Shown one piece after another: positions 43,601 through 52,600 of a stretch of DNA of 64,000 nt. The position numbers and the translations under genes are program-made. Source of the DNA: Symsagittifera roscoffensis (Eukaryota; Xenacoelomorpha; Acoela; Convolutidae); the NCBI RefSeq assembly GCF_963678635.1, contig NC_087062.1, positions 34,075,651-34,139,650 of the forward strand, read 5' to 3'. The notes under the pieces are model-generated. The model made no database searches and was not told the origin of the DNA. It was given only the letters and a program-made list of their open reading frames with translations. Position 1 is the first letter of the stretch; each line of letters starts with the position of its first letter.

Positions 43601-45755
43601 TCAGTTTGTTCACCATACCATGTTTCGTTGCATTTTGACAAAGTTAAAGTAGTTTTTCAAATTTGAAGTTCAAAGACGGAGGAAAGTTAAAAACAGTCCT
43701 TTAACTTTATCTTAATCAATGAGTCCTGGCCTGGTGAACAAACTGACAATTGTGAAAACATTTGTTCTCTTATCTTGCATCGTAACATCACGCGTACAAT
43801 CCTAATAACACATTAAACAACTTAAAAAATAGAAAAATTGAAAGGATGGGGGAGTGGATGAAAGCAGAAAACTGAACTGATTGACTCAATACATTATATC
43901 CAATACGCTGTTGAAGAAATGCCGAAAAACAGAAATATTCAAACCAACAGATTTGTTTTTCAAATTTGTTGTTGACATTTGAATCTTTTCTGAAAGGGAA
44001 AAGGTTTTAATATGACCTTGAAATTGGTCGTAATTTCACTCGAACCCTTAAGAGCGTTGTTGGAGGTACCCGTATAGAAAAAAAACAAATCATAGGCTTT
44101 AGTTCTTTCCCACTATGAGAGTAGTCTGAACAAGAGTTAAAAAGACTGCTCGTATCAGGGAAATGCCCCAATTGTTCCGAATGCCCTATAACGTCTAATA
44201 AGTAGTGTTCATTTGAAAAATGGAAGTTTTTCAAAAAAAAATTTTTTTTTTTTGAGTTTTTACTAAAAATCATTACCCTCAAGCTACGTTAAGTAAAAAG
44301 ATAAATATTTCGCATATGGCAGAGTAATAATTTGACTCATTTCAATTTAGAACATCTTCTAAGACGGATTAAATCGCTTACGCGTGAATAGCACGAATTA
44401 CATCGCGCGTTAATTATCCGAAATTGGAAATCTTTTAAACCCTACGAAATAAATTTCTCGTTAATAATTTTCCCGTCAAGACAGCAAAAAATCTAGTCAA
44501 AATGACTAGTCAAAAAGTCAAAAATAGTCCAGAGAGAAAAAAACACCCAAGCAAAAATATTCCGTCGTTTTCATCAAAAGTCTGACAAAAATAGTTAAGT
44601 AAGTGTCAGAGAGAAAAACTCTTTACCACTTTCTCTTATCTTTCAATTTCAATTTTTAAGAACTACTTTAACGTTGTCAGAACGCAGTGCAAGTTCGAAT
44701 GATAAACAAACGAGTAAAGGGTAACATATTTTCGTTCCATTTTCGATATCGTTTCATCACACATTTAACCCTAATAACACAAACAATAATAAAAAAAGGT
44801 AGGGTGAAAGGCGATAAGCAAGAATGTTTCACCCGGGTACTAGAATTTTTTTTCCTAAAAATAATTTCGTTCACAGAATGACTAAATTTGGCGGTCATCT
44901 CCAAATCTGATTTATGACTTTTTTGCATTTAATATACTATCTCTATTCGCAATTTATTTTTTGGTTGAAAATTTAACAACTCCGGTTTAGTGTATTAGTG
45001 TTTTTTTTTTTCGTTTTTCTTGCCCGTTTTTTTTGGCTTAAAATTTTTGTCTTTTATTATAGCGGCCTCACGGCCTCAATTTGAGTCGCTGGATGCGGAA
45101 AAGAAGGTTTATGAAGTGTGTCTACGCAGGTATTGTCCGCTGTGTTACCGCTTGTTGCAGTTTTAATTAGATGCTCTCAATTAGCATAAAATTGTCCAGC
45201 TTGGCATCTTTTCTACATTGAAGTTCATTTCAGACAAAATCGAGAAAAACGGAAGTTTTTAGTAATTTTTTTTCCTTTTTCAAAAAAATCCAAATGAGAA
45301 GCTTAATTTCGCTTCTGTGTATCAGTATGACAACGCTTAATTGAGAAAAATTGACACTCAAGTGTGAGTGGAAAAGAGTCAAAAATTGTCTGTTCGTTTA
45401 GGAGGTAGTGGAGTTACTTCACGATCATCCAGAATACGAAGAAAGGTCGAAGCACTTCTCGGTTCCCGCCCTTTCCAATCTCTACTACAACGAGCAACAC
45501 TGTCCGGAGAGCCTGGACTATACTATAGCAGTGCCTGGAAAGACTCCATTTGCTAGAAGACACATCCAATGCAAGCAATGCCAAGCTCTTAGATGCACAT
45601 GTGCGAACGAGAATCCACAAGAGAAGATTGGCTCTTGTGAGGCTGCTAATGAAACTTTGAGGGAGAAGTTGATTCGTCCGGATGAAATCGAAGGCGAACC
45701 GGAGTATGACAACGAAAGACCAAGACATGTTCACTTTAATGAAGGATGCTGCTGA
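40679..45755 (+). CDS. cfap77: CFAP77-like cilia- and flagella-associated protein
   Basis: CFAP77 is a microtubule inner protein of ciliary doublets. The first exon 40679-41560 (294 codons, donor GAT|GTAAGT) has the family pattern: LIPRANMGRTLFKQGYNP, then HGLVYCYENGVAESLGQW (family: G.....DGGV.EA...W), then FEKLNKSSARLDFVNEKEY...Y (family: F..LN......L...EY..Y) and TFGKRSESPECLYEILTN, then a Lys-rich helix. Downstream exons in one frame are 45063-45106 (SRPQFESLDAEKK) and 45402-45755, ending in a Cys-rich QCKQCQALRCTCANE and HVHFNEGCC. Exon 1 ends in phase 0 but 45063 needs phase 1. An exon of 3n+1 nt is therefore missing from my model, or the distal exons belong to another transcript. The start lies 2 nt after TTCGCAG. 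Recognition is from memory of the family pattern only. Confidence 0.62.
41571..41780 (+). repeat. Repeat family B/C copy at the CFAP77 exon 1 border
   Basis: It starts GGCTCTTTTCCTCCCCCTTA only 11 nt after the donor. It carries the phrase CATTTAACCATAATAACACG, which recurs at about 42930, 43800 and 44765, and ends near GGGCTCTTTTCTACTTCGCC. Confidence 0.5.
41886..42030 (+). mobile_element. hAT-like MITE copy 1, 5' half
   Basis: It begins GCAGAAGCGGATCTAAAATT, a decayed form of CAGGGGCGGATCTAGGATT, and continues TCTCGAGGGGGTGGATTTTT. It is split by the 42039-42276 insertion and resumes at 42285. Confidence 0.65.
42039..42276 (+). mobile_element. Intact 238-bp MITE (family B) with 8-bp target duplication
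   Basis: Terminal inverted repeats are GGCTCTTTTTCC... and ...GGAAAAAGAGCC. The direct flank AAAAGCTG is present on both sides (42031-42038 and 42277-42284). A C-run lies just inside the left end and a (GGGA)n run just inside the right end. No ORF of substance exists, so it was moved by a transposase elsewhere. An 8-bp duplication fits hAT, P or Merlin-type enzymes; which one is open. Confidence 0.85.
42215..42266 (+). repeat. G-tract and (GGGA)n, G-quadruplex-prone
   Basis: A run of about 14 G is followed by about seven GGGA units, all within the MITE right end. Confidence 0.85.
42285..42430 (+). mobile_element. hAT-like MITE copy 1, 3' half
   Basis: It carries TTTTTTGGCGCGCGCTCTTT, AGTATATATGGGCGCCCAAGG, CGCCTTTA and GAAAATGGATATCAGTCAT. 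It is cut off where copy 2 starts. Confidence 0.65.
42433..42786 (+). mobile_element. hAT-like MITE copy 2, both termini present
   Basis: The left end CAGGGGCGGATCTAGGAT and the right end CCTAAATCCGCCCCTG are inverted repeats of each other with one mismatch over 16 bp. CAGGGGCGGA- ends are typical of hAT-superfamily elements. Inside are GTCGACCAAATTGATTTTTC, GGCGCGCGCTCCTCAACGTT and TAGTATATATTGGCGC. Clear 8-bp target duplications are not seen (left TCAGTCAT, right ATCATGAG). Confidence 0.75.
42890..43010 (+). repeat. Repeat family C copy
   Basis: It contains CATTCGTTTAGCCATAATAACAC, then AAACAACTAGAAAAATC, then GAAAGGTGGGCGG. This order also occurs near 41700, 43800 and 44765. Confidence 0.5.
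43060..44640. other. CFAP77 intron, repeat-derived
   Basis: A family B end (GGCTCTTTTCCAGATTCCCA) lies at 43079. A family C copy lies near 43690-43860 (TCGTAACATCACGCGTACAA, CCTAATAACAC, GAAAGGATGGGGG). The rest is AT-rich without a supported gene. The CFAP77 exon missing from my model could be hidden here. Confidence 0.4.
44645..44830 (+). repeat. Repeat family C copy
   Basis: TTCATCACACATTTAACCCT, AATAACACAAACAATAATAA and GTAGGGTGAAAGGCG match the other family C copies in order. Confidence 0.5.
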
Positions 45756-45824
45756 GACCCTATGGAGTTTAATGAGAAACTTTCTTCTAGTTTCGTTTAG
45801 TCTTATATGGCTATTATAGAAAAA

Positions 45825-45830
45825 AATAAA
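45825..45830 (+). terminator. Probable poly(A) signal of the CFAP77-like gene
   Basis: AATAAA lies 70 nt after the stop at 45753-45755. It supports 45402-45755 being a true terminal exon. Confidence 0.65.
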
Positions 45831-45834
45831 GAAA

Positions 45835-48630
45835 AACAAAAAGACTGGCTTTATCTAAGATTTTGATAATTAAGTCGAATATTAACTATTAAATAATTTT
45901 TCGATCATTTTCTGGTGCTTTATGAAATACGGTGCTATTTAAAACTAAGACAATTTGAGAATAATAAATATCAAGCGAAAATAATATTCAAATGCACTAA
46001 AAATATATATCGGGATATTTTTATAATCAGTGACTAAGATTAGTATTGCAAGTTCAAATCAATAACATTTTGTCTGATAAAAAGTGAACGAAGAGGTAGG
46101 GAGAATTTGTCGTCTAGAGACATCTGTTCTTCCAGTCCAAGAACCAATAACTTTTAAATAAATGATTAGTTCTTTAATATGACCAAAACTAACACCTGAC
46201 CGTTAAAGATCAAACCCCAGTTTTACACCGAATTATTTTTCAGATTTTTGAACAACGCAATTGCTAATTGTGCAAATGGCGAAATGCTTTGTAGGGAACA
46301 AATCTGCTGATAATAGTGCAATGGATCGAATTGAACAATGAAAGAAACTTTGTTTGTGGCAGTGATCAAAATTAAGTGTTTTTATTTTTTTTAATTTTAA
46401 GGAAAAGTTTAAACTGTTGTTCAAGGAAAAATATATATTGTTCTTTGAGTTTACTGCAATCTTTCAGTTTATTTCAAATTCAATCGTCAAATGGAAGGAA
46501 AATTACGCTCTTCAACAACAAAAAGTCGAAAGAACGTAGTCTTGGAATGGATTTTAGTTTTTAAATTCCATCAAGCTAAAAAAAACTTTTTGATCTAATT
46601 TTCTTAAATGGTTTAGCTTATTACATTTCCGAGAGCCACGAATTTTGTTTTTCCGGCAACAAATTCAACTTGCTTTATTATTGAATCGATGCCAATTCCC
46701 TTCAGTAGAGAGGTAACCTCAGACTTAAGGGTTGCATTTGGACCTTAAGTTGTGGGCTGCGAGTCCCGGTCGGAACTGGTTTTCTTCAGTATATAAGAAA
46801 ACGAAGTTGAGAAACGTTTTCTTTGATTTATTTTTCTATTATAACGGTTTCAGCATATGTTCTGTCGGCTTAGTTCTTTTTTAGTGTTATTCGAAGGTCA
46901 AAAATTGATTATTTTATTTTAAAAAATCTTCTAAGCTCACAATTTTTTTATTTTTTTTGAAAACAATTTCTTTTTCGACTGTTGGTGTCTACCCATGATT
47001 TTTCAGCTCAGTGGCCCCTCATTAAATGATGAAGCTTATTGAAAGCTGAAGGTTATGTTTTTTTTCGGTTTTTTTATGCTGGTGGTATTGATAAAAAATA
47101 ATTAAGATATCTGAACAAAGTATAAATTAAGCAAAACACTTAGTTCTTGAAACAAAACTAATTAAGTATTCGAAAAATTTGATGAAAATTTACCCTGTCG
47201 TTTTCTTATATCGTCATTTTGCAGTGCCTTGAAAAAGGTTTTTAATCAATTTTTGGTTGATTTAACTAAAAAGCAGTTGATGATTTTGTTTTTCAAAAGT
47301 TCGCCCGTCTCACAAGAAGCTAGAATTCAATATATGTTGCCAAGAGTTGATTTTCTCTTAAGAATATTTTTTTAATAGTATTTTGGAATCATAGCTTAAA
47401 TTGCAACCTAGTTAACTGCTTTTTGGTTCATTCAGAAGCCAAATAATTTATCAACAGTAATTAATAAACTAACTAGTTTGACACTTAATTACCGAAATTT
47501 TAAATATTTAACCATTGCTATAACTTAGGGTAGTGCAATCGGAAAGTAAATGTTTTTTCCTGTGAATAACTTTGTTCACAGGACTCATCTGGAGTTTGGG
47601 CTAATATCTAGTTTCATAATTATTTCAAATTTTTTAGCGTTCCCTGACCACTTAGCCTGTAGATAACAAATACGCCTGGGACGTCAAAGGTCCTGGGTTT
47701 GAATCTCAAGACGACGTATTTTTTTTCAAACGGAAAAAGTTCTGTTTTAAATAAAATTGCCGTCGAATTATTTTTCGAGTTTGTTTCCACATCTTAAAAG
47801 CTTTTTTTGTGCACGCATTTTTCTTAATTTTTGCTTTTAGTGTTTGATTTGCTCCTGCGATTCGTAATTTTACTTACCTTGACTTCGTTTTTTCTTTTAT
47901 TTTTTGTTTTGCTCAATCACTTCATGGGCCTTAATTTAATCGGCTTAGTTACCTTATTTTGTTAGTTTCAGAGGAATCCCCTTGAGATCGCACAAACTGC
48001 TAAAAGTTTTAAAATAAAATTTTTAGTTCAAAGTTTTGCACAACAATTTTGTTCCCGGTTCTACTACAATTTACCCAATTTCTGTAGACTAAGTTGCCTC
48101 TCAGTTTTTGATTTTGAATTTTCACTAAACGCCGTCGATTTTATTGTTTGTTTCGCTGAAAAACTATTTTGACTTTTTTATTGGCTTAGTAACTACATTG
48201 TGAGTTTCCAAGGAAAAAATTTCTTACGCTCACCTCTGCCCTTTTTAAGTTTTATATATTTTTACCGCTTTGTTGGTTGAAATTTCTTTTTTTAGTTTTT
48301 TTTTGGTTTAAAAGGATTAAATCTCTTTTTTAGTTACGATGACAAGTTTCAAGGCTGGTCTAGCTTAAGTGACTAGTACTCTTTTAAGCTTAATCGAGCG
48401 CGCGATGCCTTCTAAGCCGGTAAAAATTTCCAACATTCAACTTATTGGCCAGCTATTTTGTGGTGTAAATTAAGTGGTTAGGTGTCAGCGTTTGTGTTGC
48501 TGCTGACATGTATTTGTAGGCTCAAGTTAGATTTTGCATCGGTCCCTGATACAAAAGAGTCGAAGACCTCGCTTGACACTCGAACCGATATTGATTACTA
48601 ACGCTCTCTCCTAGATCCAAAAAAGAAAAT
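45835..48630. other. Intergenic between convergent CFAP77-like and SPATA1-like genes
   Basis: AT-rich, no supported gene. Two tRNA-like stretches that could be SINE remnants occur: 47646-47706 (CACTTAGCCTGTAGATAACA ... GGGTTTGAATCTC) and 48475-48545 (TAAGTGGTTAGGTGTCAGCG ... GTAGGCTCAAGTT). Confidence 0.4.
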
Positions 48631-48639
48631 TAGAGACTG

Positions 48640-48737
48640 CTTCAACCGATTTCAAAAATTCGAAGAGGAAGGGAGTTTAGCCCGGTGCAGAATGAAATCG
48701 GTTGAAGCTAAACTCCCTTCCTCTTCGAATTTTTGAA
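48640..48737. repeat. Two interleaved perfect inverted repeats
   Basis: Pair one is CTTCAACCGATTTCA (48640-48654) with TGAAATCGGTTGAAG (48693-48707), 15 bp perfect. Pair two is 48651-48681 with 48707-48737, 31 bp perfect (starts TTCAAAAATTCGAAGAGG). The order is A, B, A', B', so the arms interleave instead of nesting. Confidence 0.92.
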
Positions 48738-48819
48738 CTAAGGCCACACAAAAGATATTCATGGCTTATGTAATAATTAGAAGTGCGGTAATTTCTGACC
48801 AATTTTGTTATCTTCGTAA

Positions 48820-48925
48820 TTACACAGGCAAAGCTTGTGTTATAGTATGAGAGCTATCTTTTTTTCCAAGCTATGTCGCAAATTTTTGTTGTGACGCAAA
48901 TATTGTTGCGACAATATGTGTTCCT
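48820..48925 (+). repeat. Dispersed repeat family A, 5' end
   Basis: It has the head ACACAGGCAAAGCTTGTGTT ATAGTATGAGAG, then TTTTCCAAGCTATGTCGCAA, as in the copies at 3655 and 51410. Confidence 0.6.
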
Positions 48926-49021
48926 TTTGATCAATAACCAGCCATAAAGTACAGCCAATGCTAAGGATATTAACACAGACTATTATATACAAATAACACT
49001 TTAGCCTCAAGGTATCATGGA

Positions 49022-49085
49022 TCTGTAGCGTAGAGGTAGGAAAGGAGAACCACAGCAAAATTAGATGGTTCGAACCTGGGCAGGG
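49022..49085 (+). repeat. tRNA-like sequence with good A- and B-box (tRNA pseudogene or SINE head)
   Basis: TGTAGCGTAGAGGTAGG resembles an A-box region. About 35 nt later TGGTTCGAACCTG is a near-perfect B-box. The sequence between does not fold into a convincing anticodon arm with matching acceptor ends, so it is not called as a functional tRNA. Confidence 0.45.
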
Positions 49086-49656
49086 TCGGATATTTTTAAT
49101 GAATTTTTTCGTGTACTAGTTAAAATGCGTCCGCTCTATAAATTGAGGCATGTTAATTGGTAAGTTTCTTTTTTTTCAAGATGACTGGTATGCTAATGCG
49201 TCATAATTGGCTTGCGTCACTTAGCAATTATGTAGACTCATAATTGGCGTGCGTCACTTAAGAAATTTTGTAGACTCAAAGTTTTACTCATTCAGTTTTT
49301 CCCTGTAGCATTATCGGTCATAATTTGGCCTCTATGTAATAATTTTGTTATATTCATATCTAACTGAAAATTTAACTGCTGTCTAAATGAACCAAAGGCA
49401 AAACCAAAAAAAAGTTGAAGAATGAGCAAACCATGTTGACCAAAATAATTAAATCGTTTATCACTCCATCGCTTGGTTCCTTACCAGTTCTCAACTCTTC
49501 ATGACCTATATACTAAAAGTAAAGTTGCATGCATCATCGCAATATTTTGATTTCGAACGACACTGTTAGTAGCGAGATCTAGTCTTCGAGCAAAAACAAA
49601 ACTTCAAAATTTTTTTTTTAAATGATTTCCATGAATTATCACATCACATCGGTAAT

Positions 49657-52600
49657 TCACGCAGAGTAGGAAGTTTCAGTTGTGACTGTGCTATCCGCAC
49701 TGATTGGTTTCAACATCCTTGATTTTCTCTCCTCTGCGAAATTACTTCTATCGGTCACATTATAATTATTATAACTACTGGTTAGTTTTGGAGGTGGGGG
49801 AGGTTTGTTGGGTGATTGTAGCATGGGTGACGAGGCCATTGATGATGCCATGTGGGGGCGTGGGAGGGGTGGCTTCTGGGCATTATTGAGGTTGTTCATC
49901 TGTTGGGCTTTGGCTTCTGTAATTTTGGTGACATTTAGTTGGGTTAATTCAGCCTGGAGAGCCTCAATTTCCACCTTGTTTTGTCTTCGGAGCTAAAAAA
50001 AATTACAGAAATATATTATTTTGATTTATTGAACTGCAAGATTAATGAGTTAATCCAGTTGAATTGGAAAGTAGAAGCGAAGGAACAGGTTAGATAGGTG
50101 CCAAATTTTAGAAAGGTTAGCTGCGATTATAGAAAATTTTAGGTCGAATTTGGTACGAACACTATAACAAAACCTTAACGACGAACCAAGATAATCCTCA
50201 AAAATCTGGATATGAATATGAACTATTTGCCAGTAAAACAGTAAAAATTAGTAGTTTAAAAAATACAGCTTTCGTGTCTTATCGTAATCATGCGAATAGT
50301 AAGCTGTCCGGTTAATAATCAACGAAGATTCAATTTCTGGTTAGACATGGTTAATTTTTAGTTATTTTTCTTCACATTTACATCACAGAGTCTCAATGGC
50401 TGCCCTCTGCAGCTCCCTCTGCATGCCTGCGTTGATCTTTTTCTGAGTCACTTCTGCCCGAAGAACTTTGAGTTCATTCTGAGCCTGCATTCTCAGCTAA
50501 CCAAATCACACATCATTCCAGTGATATTAACGCGAATTCAAATTAACTCCAAGACCAAAAATCACTATCAGAATCTGATTTTTCAATATTTTTATTCGAG
50601 AAGGCATAAAAACATGCAATCTACTAAAGAAATCTATTCGGTTAGACAATAAGATGCCGGATAATTTTGTTTTACTTGCTTAAATATTTGTAACAATTTA
50701 GTCGTTTTTTTTCTCTTTGTAACTAGACTGACCTTGAGTTCTCCTGTGAGTCTCAGTTTGGCCTCCTCTACTCTCCACCTCAACTCAGAGATGTCATGAG
50801 TCAGTCTAGACAACACTATCTTATTTTGTACCTGAAAACAAAGTACTTTAGTTGAAGCTTGCAGCAGAACGAAAATTGGCAACATTGATCATTTTTAAAG
50901 TTTTGTCCCTTTCTTAGTACCGTGCGTGTTAAATTTTAGTTTAATGGTTGAACTTAGATGTTAAATGATCACGTTAAATCTCAGTAAAATTGAACCACGA
51001 GAAGATGACACTTCTCAGACAAAAAAAACATTTCTACTTGAGGGTAAAATTTTACTGAAATTTAGCATGATCAATGAACGAACTTCAAAGTTCAACGACT
51101 TTGTTTTCTGGCATTGATGTTTGCCAAAACACACAATGAAGTAAAACAAAAACTCGGAACAAACGACAACTTGCGTTAAAAAACAACTCGCGACAAAAAA
51201 TCTTAAAGAGATTTTTTTTAAATACTTAATTAATGTTGCGAGATGTCTGTTTTCTTCCGACCACTGAAAGTGGGGAGGACCTTTGTGCTTAGGCGTTTTA
51301 ATTTTTCTTCTTTTTATTTTCCGCGCAAAAGCAGGTTAAACTAATAGTTCTCAGAATGGTTTGAGCAATATATCATAATGAAGACCTTGCAGCCGTGATT
51401 TGATCCCTAATTACACAAGCCAAGCGTAGTGTGATAGTACGATGCATTTTTCCAGCCTAAATCGCAAATAAAATTGCTACTTTTGCTGACACTTTTGTCA
51501 ATGGGATAATGCTAGTTATGGGGCGTTTTTAAAGCTCCAGACAGCATTGGCAGTATAATGCTATGTGCTTAGAAGTTTGATTAGTAACACGTTAACACAG
51601 TTGATACTTTTTTAATTCATTAATGAAACCAAAAAAAACTATACCATATAACTATATTATAATAATTTTTAAAAGTTTCAGAAATTGTCCAACTCAAAAA
51701 AAAATTGCGATATTTTTGAAATGCAAGTGTATTTACAGTTTGGTTTGACATTTTCCAAATTATTACATGCAAACAAGTGTGGTTTCCTTTAGATTACCAC
51801 ATTTCAAATTATTACATGGAATTTCTGACTTTATAAAATTAAAGCTCCTTTTTGCCGCTGGTCGTGTGATTTCTAATTGCCTCGCTGGCACAACTATGTA
51901 AGCAAGACGACTGGATTCAAAATTCACTTTTTTTGTTTTTTTAAAATCTTTTTAAAGCTATTTTTTGGTGTTTTTTTGCTGGTGCTCGCTAATTGCAACT
52001 TCGTTCTGTCTAAAAATTTATCAAAAAACTGCATTTTAAAGAAAACCGGTTAAATTTTTTTGATTTTTTGTCTAAATTCCAGCGAATAAAGCAAGCGAGC
52101 AGGCTTATGATACGCAAATAACAATTAACAAAGTTACTCCAGGAATATGAATTTTTGAAGCTTTTTAGTGTCTTTTGAAAGCACAAAAAATCCTTGAAAA
52201 CCTTTTTAAAAAATTTTTGTAATTTTTGTTTTAGTTTTTTGATTAAACTTTTGATTTGCCAAACATGAGTACTCTAATTTTACTGTCGACTGCACTTTTT
52301 TCTAGGTTTTCGAACGGATCCGTTCATAGTCGAACGCAAAAAAAACATTACAATTTGCAATAAATATATATGTTTTGGTCGGAATTTTCTGGGCTACCTG
52401 CACACTTATGTGCTATCCTTCTTCCGAGTTGTCTTTTGTGGCGAGTTTTCAAATTACGACAAAACAGTTTGCGGGTAAACAACGCGCGTGCACTATGATT
52501 TGCAAGGTGTGTTCATGTAAGGGAACCATAAATTAACTAAGCATCAAAAGGGAACACCGGGTTAGTCCTTTGGGTTCTTGCTGCTTGAAAATTATGCAAA

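Noticed and set aside
45368-45556. Alternative plus-strand frame in the last CFAP77-like exon (GGSGVTSRSSRIRRK...)
   Set aside because: It would follow from joining a 67-nt version of exon 45063 in phase 0. It gives a short basic peptide ending early, while the other frame stays open for 118 codons to a stop with a poly(A) signal 70 nt later.
49022-49085. Functional tRNA gene
   Set aside because: A- and B-box-like words are present, but no matching acceptor stem or clear anticodon arm is seen. It is kept only as a tRNA-like/SINE candidate.
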